Part shown: positions 1 through 6,538 of the stretch, piece by piece
Position numbering within the stretch: position 1 is the first letter of the stretch
How the letters are laid out: each line of letters starts with the position of its first letter
Assembly (NCBI GenBank): GCA_016784285.1
Contig: JADHUX010000019.1
Coordinates: forward strand, 1-8,242
DNA: 8,242 bases
Origin: Parcubacteria group bacterium
Lineage (GTDB): Bacteria; Patescibacteriota; Minisyncoccia; Phycocordibacterales; UBA2163
Direction: 5' to 3'
The notes under the pieces: model-generated
Told to the model about the DNA's origin: nothing
What the model saw: only the letters and a program-made list of their open reading frames with translations
Databases searched by the model: none
Made by a program: the position numbers and the translations under genes

Positions 1-1306
1 TTCCTACTGGGCCGTTTCGATGCTTCTCTATAAGAATTTCTGCTATGTTTGTCTTTTCAGAATCGTCATTCATCTTGTCTTCTCTGTGTATAAACATTAC
101 TACATCAGCATCTTGCTCAATAGAACCAGAGTCACGTAGGTCAGAAAGGCGTGGTTTACCACGTCTTTGCTCTATAGCACGAGATAGCTGAGAAAGCGCA
201 ATCACTGGTACCTCAAGCTCACGAGCCATCGTCTTAAGAGAGCGGGAGATTTCTGTAACTTGCTGGGTCATAGAGTCAGAAGCTTTTGTATTTGTAGGTG
301 CCATAAGCTGTAGATAATCCACGATAATAAGACCAATCCCGCGCTCACTTTTGAGCCTACGTGCTACAGAGCGCATTTTAAGGATGTTGTTTGCAGGCTG
401 ATCATCTATAAATATTGGCGCTTTTGCAAGAGAGTCTAATGCTTCTCTTATCTTATCAAACTCAGAATCAACGGTGAGTTGTCCAGTACGAAGTTTCCAT
501 GCATCTACATTTGACTCTGATGCGAGCATCCTGTCTACAAGTTGTTGAGAGCTCATCTCAAGAGAGAAGATTCCTACAGGTACATTGTGTTTTGTTGCAG
601 CTTGGCGAGCTATATCTAGTGCAAAAGCTGTTTTACCCATAGAGGGGCGTGCAGCGAGGATTATAAGATCAGACTTCTGGAAGCCAGAAAGCATGTTGTC
701 TAGGTCTTTAAAGCCACTTTGTATACCACGCATCTCACCTTTTGATTTGTGCAAGTGGTCAATCCTGTCCCATGCTTCACCGAGGGAGTCTTTGATCTCT
801 GTGAATTTATGTAGAGTAGGGGATTCTGTAACTTCGTAAATCTTCTTTTCTGCTTTGTCTAACATTTCATCTAGATCATGTTCTTCGTCATAACCAAGTT
901 GTGATATATAGTCAGCAGCATTTATAAGAGAGCGCATCATACCAGTCTTTTGTACTAGACCTGCATAGTGTTTTGCATTACCAGCGGACGGTACAAGATT
1001 TACAAGTTCTGCTAAGTAGCTTCGTCCACCGATTTGCTCAAGCTGTTTTTTTTCTTTCATCTTAGAAGACACAGAAAGCAAATCAATAGGTTCGTTCTTA
1101 CCAAAGAGTTCAAATATTGCTTTGTAAATCATCCTATGTTTTTGTGCATAGAAAGAATCAGGAGAGATAATAGTAGTGATCTCGTTTAAGATCTCAGGTT
1201 TGAGCATTATAGAACCCAAAAGTGCTTTTTCAGAATCAATATTCTGCGGAGGAACCCTTAGATTAGTCCGCCGGCTGGCGGATTGAGGTGTTTGGTTAAC
1301 TGCCAT
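1..1306 (-). CDS. dnaB: Replicative DNA helicase DnaB (C-terminus cut by window edge)
   Basis: This is the hexameric ATP-driven helicase that unwinds DNA at the replication fork and works with primase. The reading frame is open from the ATG at 1304-1306 to the window edge, 435 complete codons. The last residues read G-P-V-G within the conserved K-H-R-N-G-P stretch near the end of DnaB, so probably only about 20 residues are missing. After a short N-terminal tail comes the family start V-P-P-Q-N-I-D-S-E-K-A-L-L-G. The RecA-like domain shows Walker A A-R-P-S-M-G-K-T (Lys225), then S-L-E-M-S, Walker B as I-I-V-D-Y-L-Q-L-M, and L-S-Q-L-S-R. There is no intein. The N-terminal tail (residues 9-14, S-A-S-R-R-T) is encoded by a GC-rich palindrome. 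No clear Shine-Dalgarno precedes the ATG; a weak -10-like TAAAAT lies 9 nt upstream. Identity is near certain. Confidence 0.97.
   Translation of the reverse strand, partial: MAVNQTPQSASRRTNLRVPPQNIDSEKALLGSIMLKPEILNEITTIISPDSFYAQKHRMIYKAIFELFGKNEPIDLLSVSSKMKEKKQLEQIGGRSYLAELVNLVPSAGNAKHYAGLVQKTGMMRSLINAADYISQLGYDEEHDLDEMLDKAEKKIYEVTESPTLHKFTEIKDSLGEAWDRIDHLHKSKGEMRGIQSGFKDLDNMLSGFQKSDLIILAARPSMGKTAFALDIARQAATKHNVPVGIFSLEMSSQQLVDRMLASESNVDAWKLRTGQLTVDSEFDKIREALDSLAKAPIFIDDQPANNILKMRSVARRLKSERGIGLIIVDYLQLMAPTNTKASDSMTQQVTEISRSLKTMARELEVPVIALSQLSRAIEQRRGKPRLSDLRDSGSIEQDADVVMFIHREDKMNDDSEKTNIAEILIEKHRNGPVG
1267..1282. repeat. 16-bp GC-rich near-palindrome inside dnaB (copy A)
   Basis: The sequence TCCGCCGGCTGGCGGA has 6-bp arms TCCGCC/GGCGGA. 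It differs by one base from the perfect palindrome TCCGCCAGCTGGCGGA. It lies in the variable N-terminal tail of dnaB, where its first base is codon position 1, and encodes S-A-S-R-R plus the first base of the next codon. It is much richer in GC than the surrounding DNA. A sister copy occurs at 2227-2242 in cysS. Confidence 0.85.
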
Positions 1307-1330
1307 ATTAAACTTATTTTAGCATACAAA

Positions 1331-1367
1331 AAACTTCTTACACCTTGACGATTAGGCGTAAGAAGTT
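1331..1367 (-). terminator. Rho-independent terminator downstream of cysS
   Basis: Read on the minus strand, the arm AACTTCTTACGCC pairs with GGTGTAAGAAGTT (13 bp with one G-U pair) around a 10-nt loop, and a run of T follows immediately. It begins 28 nt past the cysS stop codon and ends before the dnaB start. It should therefore end the corA-cysS transcript and isolate dnaB. Arms are at 1332-1344 and 1355-1367. Confidence 0.85.
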
Positions 1368-1395
1368 CATAAAGTGTGGAAACTTTGGGGATAAA

Positions 1396-2838
1396 TTAAT
1401 TTTTAGTTATATCTGGGCCGTCTTCTTTGTCCTCTATTTCATAGCCTTTCTGTTGGAGTTTATCGCGTAGCTCATCTGCTTTTTTGAAGTCCTTGTTTTC
1501 ACGAGCTTCTTCTCTTTCGTCTACAATAGCTTTGATAGCCTTGGGTAGCTTGCCGATTTCTAGTTTGTCGCCACGACCAGAGAGTAGCGTTACTAGCTTT
1601 TTGTCAGAATGATCTAGACCAAGGCCAAGTACTTTATCAAATTCAAGCAGGGTAGAGCGCTTGTCTTCTTTTGGTACACTCTCGTCTTTTACTAAGTCCC
1701 ACATAAGTGCAATTGATTTTGGTATGTCCAAGTCATCATTTATGAAGTCGTGAAATTTATTTTCATATTCTTTATTTACTTCGCCATCTTTTGCGCCATA
1801 CTCCTCCACAAAATGTTTATGAAGTTTAAAGAGGGTAGTCTGCGCACCTTCAAGTGCTTCCCATGTGAAGTTGGACTGTGTCCTATAATGCGCAGTCAAA
1901 AACCAATAGCGCAAAGATAGGGGAGAAAAGCTTTTGTCTATTATGCTCTTTAAGTAAATAGTATTACCTACAGACTTTGCTATCTTCTGGCCATCTATTG
2001 TTATAAACTCATTGTGCATCCAGTAATTTACAAACTGCTTGCCGGTTACACTTTCAGTTTGAGCTATCTCATTGTTATGATGCACTGGTATATGATCTAC
2101 TCCACCTGTATGTACATCTATCTGATTACCTAAGAGTTTACGACTCATTGCAGAACATTCTATATGCCATCCAGGGAAGCCGACACCCCAAGGTGAATCC
2201 CACTCTTGCTCACGCTGTTGCTTAGGTCCGCCAGTTGGCGGAGAAAACTTCCAAAGTGCGAAATCTGCAGAGTTTTTCTTTTCTTTGTTTTTCTCTATTC
2301 GTGCGCCTTCTTCGAGTCCTTTTGTATTTATATTGCCGAGCTTACCATAGTCTTTACGTAGTGAAGTATCAAAATATATCCCATCACTTGTTTTATATGT
2401 ATAACCCTTTTCATCAAGAGTTTGTATGAAAGCTATTTGCTCCGGTATATGTTCTGTAGCTTTAGGGAATTCTATCTTATCAATATCTATATTAAGACTT
2501 TTCATGTCACCCATAAATGCATCAGTATATCTTTTTATTATATTTTTTACTTTTAATCCTTCGCGCTTTGCTCCAGTCTCTATCTTGTCTTCGCCTTCGT
2601 CGGCGTCTGATGTTAGGTGTCCTACGTCGGTGATATTTATAACTTGTTTTATTTCGTAGTCATTATAAGCGAACATTCTTTTTAGAACATCAGCGAATAC
2701 ATATGCACGCAGGTTGCCTATGTGTGCATAGTTATAAACCGTAGGTCCACAGTTGTACATAGTAACTACACCATCTTTACGTGGTATAAATTCCTCTTTT
2801 TCGTTAGTTAGTGTATTTTGAAGTTTTATAGGTGTCAT
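1396..2838 (-). CDS. cysS: Cysteinyl-tRNA synthetase
   Basis: This cytoplasmic class I aminoacyl-tRNA synthetase charges tRNA-Cys with cysteine. The 480 residues cover the full protein; the E. coli enzyme is about 460. The signature C-G-P-T-V-Y begins at Cys30, the HIGH motif is H39-I-G-N, and the KMSKS loop is K285-I-A-K-S. The zinc ligands of the family appear as Cys30, Cys228 (E-C-S-A-M), His253 and Glu257 (H-H-N-N-E). The C-terminal helical region ends with the typical F-K-K-A-D-E-L-R-D-K-L near 451-461. Odd point: between D-F-A-L-W-K and W-D-S-P-W-G there are about 15 residues (198-212), longer than usual, and the first part (S-P-P-T-G-G) is encoded by a GC-rich palindrome. It lies 8 nt after the corA stop with no promoter between, so it is probably co-transcribed with corA. 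No convincing Shine-Dalgarno is visible. Confidence 0.98.
   Translation of the reverse strand: MTPIKLQNTLTNEKEEFIPRKDGVVTMYNCGPTVYNYAHIGNLRAYVFADVLKRMFAYNDYEIKQVINITDVGHLTSDADEGEDKIETGAKREGLKVKNIIKRYTDAFMGDMKSLNIDIDKIEFPKATEHIPEQIAFIQTLDEKGYTYKTSDGIYFDTSLRKDYGKLGNINTKGLEEGARIEKNKEKKNSADFALWKFSPPTGGPKQQREQEWDSPWGVGFPGWHIECSAMSRKLLGNQIDVHTGGVDHIPVHHNNEIAQTESVTGKQFVNYWMHNEFITIDGQKIAKSVGNTIYLKSIIDKSFSPLSLRYWFLTAHYRTQSNFTWEALEGAQTTLFKLHKHFVEEYGAKDGEVNKEYENKFHDFINDDLDIPKSIALMWDLVKDESVPKEDKRSTLLEFDKVLGLGLDHSDKKLVTLLSGRGDKLEIGKLPKAIKAIVDEREEARENKDFKKADELRDKLQQKGYEIEDKEDGPDITKN
2227..2242. repeat. 16-bp GC-rich near-palindrome inside cysS (copy B)
   Basis: The sequence TCCGCCAGTTGGCGGA has the same 6-bp arms as copy A at 1267-1282. 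It also differs from the perfect palindrome TCCGCCAGCTGGCGGA by one base, at a different position. In the cysS reading direction its first base is codon position 3, and it encodes part of S-P-P-T-G-G in a loop between the conserved L-W-K and W-D-S-P-W-G segments. The frame differs from that in dnaB, so the DNA rather than the peptide is what is shared. Confidence 0.85.
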
Positions 2839-2846
2839 TTTGCTTT

Positions 2847-3761
2847 TTAGAGCATTCGTCTAATTTTAAAGTATATAAACATAACAAATGTTAATGTAAG
2901 CATTATACCCATAATTATCCAAAAGTCATTAGGACTTCCAACTATAGGAAGAGCTCTTGTATTCATACCAAAGATTGCCGCAATAAGAGAAAGCGGGAAT
3001 GTAACGAGCGCCATTATAGTCAAAGTCTTCATTACTTCATTTTGTTTGGTAGACAGAAGAGAGTCGTTTGTCTGGCGAAGTTCATTAAGAGAGTCATTGT
3101 GCATACCCATCATGCTATTTATTCTATAATATTCACTAACAATAGATCTTATATGATGTGAAAACTCTTTCCCAAAAAATTCTACACCAACTTCATCAAA
3201 CGAATTAAGCACTTCTTTGTGAGTACGCATAGCTTGTTTGAAGTTAAGAAGATCACGACTTACAACAGAGAGTGATACCACCATTTGTTTTTCATGACCT
3301 TTAAATATATCGTCTTCAATCTTCTCAAGTGCGTCATCTATATATTCAAGTTCATGTTCAAGTGACTTATATAACTTTTTAATCATAAAGAAAAACACAA
3401 AACCAGCATGCGTACCTATGTCGCTTTTGTCCAAAATAGAGTTTGTCTCAAAGATTTTTGAAAATTTATGAAGAGGATCAATAGTATCGTAACGTGTAGT
3501 AATGATAAAATCTTTACCTATAATAAAATCTACTTCTTGATTTTGCCCAAAGCTATGAGTGTGCTTAAAAGCAGGGAAATGAAGTATAAGATAAATAAAA
3601 TTCTCATGGAGATCCACCCTCGGCTTCATGGTAGGCATAAGAAGCTCTTCAGCAACAGTAGGGTGGATAGAATATTCGTGCATTACCTTTTGCACCTCGT
3701 CTTTGGTAGGGGACTCAAGGTCAATCCACGTAACATCTTTATGAGTATATTTAGTTAACAT
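2847..3761 (-). CDS. corA: CorA-family magnesium/divalent cation transporter
   Basis: This is a membrane channel-type transporter for Mg2+ and related divalent cations; the family forms pentamers. The 304-residue protein has the expected plan: a large soluble N-terminal part, a long charged helical stretch (about 125-245), then two C-terminal membrane segments at about 245-264 and 280-298. The family signature G-M-N is at 265-267, directly after the first membrane segment, and the protein ends with a short basic tail (K-I-R-R). The N-terminal W-I-D-L-E-S-P-T pattern and P-R-V-D-L-H-E-N-F-I-Y also fit CorA. The usual Y before G-M-N is F here. It is the first gene of a probable corA-cysS unit, with cysS starting 8 nt later. 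The start is supported by a promoter whose -10 box ends 6 nt before the ATG. Substrate preference cannot be told from sequence alone. Confidence 0.93.
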   Translation of the reverse strand: MLTKYTHKDVTWIDLESPTKDEVQKVMHEYSIHPTVAEELLMPTMKPRVDLHENFIYLILHFPAFKHTHSFGQNQEVDFIIGKDFIITTRYDTIDPLHKFSKIFETNSILDKSDIGTHAGFVFFFMIKKLYKSLEHELEYIDDALEKIEDDIFKGHEKQMVVSLSVVSRDLLNFKQAMRTHKEVLNSFDEVGVEFFGKEFSHHIRSIVSEYYRINSMMGMHNDSLNELRQTNDSLLSTKQNEVMKTLTIMALVTFPLSLIAAIFGMNTRALPIVGSPNDFWIIMGIMLTLTFVMFIYFKIRRML

Positions 3762-3767
3762 AAGTTT

Positions 3768-3796
3768 ATTATAACTATTTGCAAGTTTACCAACAA
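3768..3796 (-). promoter_or_regulatory. corA promoter, predicted leaderless
   Basis: On the minus strand a TTGTTG -35 box (3791-3796) is followed by a 17-nt spacer and a consensus TATAAT -10 box (3768-3773). Only 6 nt (AAACTT) separate the -10 from the corA ATG. Transcription would start at or next to the A of the start codon, so the mRNA would have no 5' leader and no room for a Shine-Dalgarno. Confidence 0.7.
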
Positions 3797-3821
3797 GTGA
3801 ATTTTGTATATAAGTTTTTGT

Positions 3822-3850
3822 TTGACCGATACTTCTATTTTTGCGATAAT
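3822..3850 (+). promoter_or_regulatory. ctpA-rplI promoter
   Basis: TTGACC (3822-3827), a 17-nt spacer and GATAAT (3845-3850), with a TG dinucleotide one base upstream of the -10 (extended -10 type), make a good sigma70-like promoter. The expected start of transcription, about 7 nt past the -10, would leave only 3-4 nt before the ATG at 3861. This promoter lies downstream of the alternative ATG at 3804, which argues that 3804 is not the start. Confidence 0.72.
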
Positions 3851-3860
3851 AAAATTAATT

Positions 3861-5108
3861 ATGGAACCTTCTTTGGAAACAAATTTAGAAAAAAAGAAAT
3901 ATCCCGTCGCTATATTAGTTGTAGGAGTTTTGCTTATAATAGGAGCGTTTTTCTCTGGACTATTTGTAGGTGGAAATAAAAACGGTCAGATAAGTGCAGC
4001 CGTGCCTGTATCTAGTGACGGAAGTCTAGCTCCCGGCATGGTTGATTTCGGGCCTCTTTGGAAGGCTTGGAATGCTATAAATGAGAAATTTGTACCAGCT
4101 ACGACTACCGACGCTATTACAGACCAAGACAAGCTATACGGGACTATTCACGGACTCACAGGGTCATTAGAAGACCCATATACAGTATTTTTCCCACCTG
4201 AAGATGCAGAAATATTTGAAGCAGACATAAGAGGCAACTTTGAAGGAGTTGGTATGGAGATAGGAATACGAGACAAAGTACTTACTGTAGTAGCACCTCT
4301 TAAAGGAAGTCCTGCAGAAAAGGCGGGAATAATGGTAGGGGACAAAGTTCTAAAAATTGACGGAACCCCAACAGACGGCATGACTATAGACAAGTCAGTA
4401 AAGCTTATACGTGGAGAGGGTGGAACTGCAGTTAACCTTACAATATTCCGTGACGGTGAAGCAGAGTTACTTGAGATAAAGATAATACGAGGCACAATAC
4501 AGATACCAACTATAGACACTAAACTTCGTGAAGATGGAGTATTTGTAATAGAACTACACAACTTTTCTGCACTGTCACCAAATCTATTTAGAGAAGCGCT
4601 TCGTGAGTTTATAGAATCAGGAACTGACAAAATGGTCCTTGATCTTCGTGGTAACCCTGGAGGCTTCTTAGAAGCTGCGATAGACATGGCGAGCTGGTGG
4701 TTACCAGCAGGGAAGATAGTAGTGACAGAAGACTTCGGTGAAAACAGAAATCCAAGGATTCATAGAAGTAAAGGATACAATGTCTTCACAGATCAACTTA
4801 AAATGATGATACTTATGAATCAAGGTTCAGCTTCAGCATCAGAGATCTTGGCTGGTGCACTTTCTCAGCATGGTAAAGCAACACTTGTAGGTACAAGGAG
4901 CTTTGGTAAAGGCTCTGTACAAGAGCTTGTGAAGATCACTCCAGAGACATCACTTAAAGTAACTGTCGCTCGTTGGCTCACGCCAAACGGTAAATCTATC
5001 TCAAATGGAGGGCTCTCCGCAGACGTAGAAGTGGAGTTCACCACGGAAGACTTTGAAGCGGGGTTAGACCCACAACTTGATAAAGCAGTAGAACTTTTGT
5101 TAGAATAG
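3861..5108 (+). CDS. S41-family C-terminal processing protease with PDZ domain (CtpA/Prc type)
   Basis: This is a membrane-anchored serine protease of the carboxyl-terminal processing family, acting on the outer face of the cytoplasmic membrane on protein tails or misfolded envelope proteins. From the 3861 start it has 415 residues: a short charged N-terminus, one membrane segment (about 15-37), an N-terminal region, a PDZ domain (about 127-199, with G-V-G-M-E-I and S-P-A-E-K-A-G-I-M-V-G-D), then the S41 core. Conserved pieces are L-D-L-R-G-N-P-G-G, G-S-A-S-A-S-E-I and S-F-G-K-G-S-V-Q. By alignment with E. coli Prc (Ser430/Lys455), the catalytic dyad is Ser325 and Lys350. The frame is open back to an ATG at 3804, but the promoter lies between the two ATGs, and the upstream 19 residues look non-conserved. 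rplI follows after 6 nt, so the two are probably co-transcribed. The natural substrate is unknown. Confidence 0.95.
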   Translation: MEPSLETNLEKKKYPVAILVVGVLLIIGAFFSGLFVGGNKNGQISAAVPVSSDGSLAPGMVDFGPLWKAWNAINEKFVPATTTDAITDQDKLYGTIHGLTGSLEDPYTVFFPPEDAEIFEADIRGNFEGVGMEIGIRDKVLTVVAPLKGSPAEKAGIMVGDKVLKIDGTPTDGMTIDKSVKLIRGEGGTAVNLTIFRDGEAELLEIKIIRGTIQIPTIDTKLREDGVFVIELHNFSALSPNLFREALREFIESGTDKMVLDLRGNPGGFLEAAIDMASWWLPAGKIVVTEDFGENRNPRIHRSKGYNVFTDQLKMMILMNQGSASASEILAGALSQHGKATLVGTRSFGKGSVQELVKITPETSLKVTVARWLTPNGKSISNGGLSADVEVEFTTEDFEAGLDPQLDKAVELLLE

Positions 5109-5114
5109 AAAACT

Positions 5115-5558
5115 ATGAAAGTTATACTACTAAAAGATGTCCCTAAAGTAGGGCAGAAGAATATGGTTAAAAATGTGTCAGATGGATATGCTATGAATTT
5201 TCTTTTTAAGAATGGTTTAGCAGAACCAGCAACACCTAAGAAGATCAAAAATCTAGAAAAAGTTAAACTTAATCAAGAAACTGAAGATCAGATCAACCAA
5301 GACTTACTTGCCAAAAACATGCGCTCACTAAATGGCGCTACAGTAGAGATGCAAGGTAAAGCAAACGAAAAGGGGCACTTGTTTAAAGGTATCCATGTAG
5401 AAGAGATCGTAGCAGAACTCAAAAAGCAAGACCACATAGATCTTAAACCTGAACATATAGAATTAAAACACCCTGTTAAAGAAACAGGAGAGTTTGATAT
5501 TACTGCAGAAGTAGGAAAACAAAAAGCAATATTTAAATTAGTTATAAACGCTATATAA
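5115..5558 (+). CDS. rplI: 50S ribosomal protein L9
   Basis: This is a structural protein of the large ribosomal subunit that binds 23S rRNA near the base of the L1 stalk. The 147 residues match the usual length. The N-terminal rRNA-binding part shows M-K-V-I-L-L-K-D-V and [18 protein letters not shown] (23-40). A charged connecting helix follows (about 41-75), and the C-terminal domain has G-H-L-F-K-G and [12 protein letters not shown]. It starts 6 nt after the protease stop codon with no promoter or clear Shine-Dalgarno between, so it depends on the upstream promoter and probably on coupled translation. In many bacteria rplI sits beside rpsF, ssb, rpsR or dnaB; here dnaB is nearby but on the other strand and separately transcribed. 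A strong terminator follows. Confidence 0.97.
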   Translation: MKVILLKDVPKVGQKNMVKNVSDGYAMNFLFKNGLAEPATPKKIKNLEKVKLNQETEDQINQDLLAKNMRSLNGATVEMQGKANEKGHLFKGIHVEEIVAELKKQDHIDLKPEHIELKHPVKETGEFDITAEVGKQKAIFKLVINAI

Positions 5559-5565
5559 AAAAATT

Positions 5566-5600
5566 AAGCGTCCTTGTTATAAACAAGGACGCTTTTATTT
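5566..5600. terminator. Bidirectional rho-independent terminator between rplI and the 5599-6126 gene
   Basis: Arms AAGCGTCCTTGTT (5566-5578) and AACAAGGACGCTT (5582-5594) form a perfect 13-bp stem with a 3-nt loop. T-rich sequence follows on the plus strand, and a run of A precedes it, giving a T run on the minus strand. It can therefore stop both converging transcripts. Its 3' side touches the stop codon of the minus-strand gene. Confidence 0.9.
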
Positions 5601-6126
5601 ATTGTAGAAATTTAATTTGATGAGTTAAACATAAGTAAAGATTTTTAGCATCTTTGACTTTATGTTTTCTAGGATACCAAGGTTTATCCCAGAGAATTCT
5701 ACAATCATGCCCATCTTCAAAGTCGTGCTCAAACTTTACAATATATTCAGGTTCGTTATATCTTTTTGGATTAAGTGCTAAGATCGTTCCTACTTCGTCA
5801 ACAACCTTTCCAGATATTCCAATAACACGAGTTGTGGTTACATAAAAATCATTATTATATCGTCTAAGTAAAACAAGACCATTTGGATCTGTAATATGTA
5901 CATGTTTAAGCTTTGGATTTGCAGTAGGATATGCAAATATTCCACCTTCTTCTATTCCAAACCCATCTACTGTATATCTTACAGAATCTTCTCCATTAGG
6001 ATCTTCGTAAACTATTTGATCATTTAATATAAAATTATTCCATTTTCCTTTTTTACTTATTTTAATCCTCTTTATTTTTTTTGATTTTAATACTTCAACC
6101 ATTTCAAACACTTCTATATTTTCCAT
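5599..6126 (-). CDS. Hypothetical protein, 175 aa, family not recognised
   Basis: I do not recognise this protein. It has 175 residues, no signal peptide and no membrane segment, so it is probably cytoplasmic. It starts with a short acidic stretch, then a lysine-rich patch (14-28), and the rest alternates hydrophobic and polar residues with many Gly, Asn and Tyr, suggesting mainly beta structure. The tetrapeptide D-P-N-G occurs twice (42-45 and 80-83), each time after a hydrophobic strand-like segment, which may mark two related beta units. The last third is rich in Trp, His, Lys and Tyr (D-K-P-W-Y-P-R-K-H-K near 147-156). It has two Cys (142, 166) with no metal-site pattern. That it is real is supported by its length, its stop codon abutting the terminator, and a clear AGGAG Shine-Dalgarno 8 nt before the ATG. 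It is the only gene between the rpmA and rplI terminators on this strand, and no strong promoter was found for it. Confidence 0.8.
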   Translation of the reverse strand: MENIEVFEMVEVLKSKKIKRIKISKKGKWNNFILNDQIVYEDPNGEDSVRYTVDGFGIEEGGIFAYPTANPKLKHVHITDPNGLVLLRRYNNDFYVTTTRVIGISGKVVDEVGTILALNPKRYNEPEYIVKFEHDFEDGHDCRILWDKPWYPRKHKVKDAKNLYLCLTHQIKFLQ

Positions 6127-6133
6127 AGTTTTT

Positions 6134-6138
6134 CTCCT
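6134..6138 (-). promoter_or_regulatory. Shine-Dalgarno for the 5599-6126 gene
   Basis: On the minus strand AGGAG stands 8 nt before the ATG at 6124-6126, an ideal ribosome-binding distance. It fixes the start of this gene and contrasts with the housekeeping genes of the window, which lack such a site. Confidence 0.8.
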
Positions 6139-6156
6139 ATATGTTTTATTGTAAAT

Positions 6157-6185
6157 TTCTGATTTCTTAAGCTACTGTATCAGAA
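6157..6185. repeat. Inverted repeat upstream of the 5599-6126 gene
   Basis: TTCTGAT (6157-6163) and ATCAGAA (6179-6185) form a perfect 7-bp inverted repeat with a 15-nt spacer, about 30-60 nt upstream of the gene. It could be an operator or a weak leader hairpin. In AT-rich DNA it could also be chance. Confidence 0.35.
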
Positions 6186-6200
6186 TTTATAGAAATATCA

Positions 6201-6240
6201 AAAAAACCAACGGCTCAACTCGTTGAGCCGTTGGTTTTTT
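6201..6240 (-). terminator. Rho-independent terminator downstream of rpmA
   Basis: The sequence is a perfect 19-bp inverted repeat (6201-6219 and 6222-6240) with only 2 nt between the arms; the GC-rich core is CCAACGGCTCAAC. It has A's on one side and T's on the other, so it works as a terminator in both directions. It lies 6 nt past the rpmA stop codon and is placed to end the rpmA transcript before the 5599-6126 gene. Confidence 0.92.
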
Positions 6241-6246
6241 AAGTAT

Positions 6247-6519
6247 TTAAACTACGTCTACGATTTTTTTGACTTTTGTTTTACCGTCGAAGTGAAGCTT
6301 TCTAGTATTACGGAAGTTTACTTTACCTTCCTTTAGAGCAAACAATGTATGATCTTTACCTACACCTACATTCTTACCTGCCATTATCTTAGTACCTCTT
6401 TGGCGCACGATAACAGAGCCGGTTTTAGCGGTTTCTCCTGAGTATAGTTTGGTGCCCAAATATTTTGGATTTGAATCACGTAGGTTTTTTGCTGAACCTC
6501 CAGCTTTTTTATGTGCCAT
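6247..6519 (-). CDS. rpmA: 50S ribosomal protein L27
   Basis: This is a large-subunit ribosomal protein whose flexible N-terminus reaches the peptidyl transferase centre. The 90 residues match the usual length. The N-terminus [10 protein letters not shown] begins directly at the mature sequence, without the cleaved extension found in Firmicutes. Further family signatures are R-D-S-N (14-17), V-R-Q-R-G-T-K (38-44) and G-K-D-H-T-L-F-A-L (54-62). Its usual partner rplU is not upstream: the next gene is divergent, starting 19 bp away. rpmA is therefore probably transcribed alone, ending at the 6201-6240 terminator. A -10-like TATAAA ends 5 nt before the ATG and no Shine-Dalgarno is visible, so the mRNA may be leaderless. 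A further TATAAT further upstream, inside the divergent gene, could give a leader of roughly 35 nt instead. Confidence 0.97.
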   Translation of the reverse strand: MAHKKAGGSAKNLRDSNPKYLGTKLYSGETAKTGSVIVRQRGTKIMAGKNVGVGKDHTLFALKEGKVNFRNTRKLHFDGKTKVKKIVDVV

Positions 6520-6524
6520 AATTG

Positions 6525-6532
6525 TTTATAAT
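6525..6532. promoter_or_regulatory. Shared divergent -10 core between rpmA and the 6539-6937 gene
   Basis: The plus strand reads TATAAT at 6527-6532, 6 nt before the ATG at 6539. The minus strand reads TATAAA at 6530-6525, 5 nt before the rpmA ATG. The central TTATAA is its own reverse complement, so the same bases can serve as -10 in both directions. The -35 regions are weak on both sides (TTTTTT at 6505-6510 for plus, TTCTGC at 6548-6553 for minus). Confidence 0.5.
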
Positions 6533-6538
6533 GTAAGT

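Noticed and set aside
585..839. Plus-strand open frame inside dnaB, and similar ones inside cysS, corA, rplI, the 5599-6126 gene and PGI/PMI
   Set aside because: All lie antisense or out of frame to well-supported genes and show no recognisable protein features.
3804..3860. Upstream in-frame ATG extending the protease by 19 residues
   Set aside because: A good promoter (3822-3850) lies downstream of this ATG, and the added residues would precede an otherwise normal charged N-terminus and membrane anchor.
4148..4687. Long open frame antisense to the protease gene (179 codons)
   Set aside because: Ser/Pro/Ile-rich shadow of the S41 coding sequence with no family features and no start signals.
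6201..6240. Perfect 19-bp inverted repeat as a mobile palindromic element
   Set aside because: Position 6 nt after rpmA and the A/T-flanked GC stem fit an ordinary terminator; it shares no sequence with the intragenic palindromes.
6449..6538. Upstream in-frame ATG extending the membrane protein by 30 residues
   Set aside because: The extension is antisense to the start of rpmA, a certain gene, and the ATG at 6539 has a -10 box just before it.
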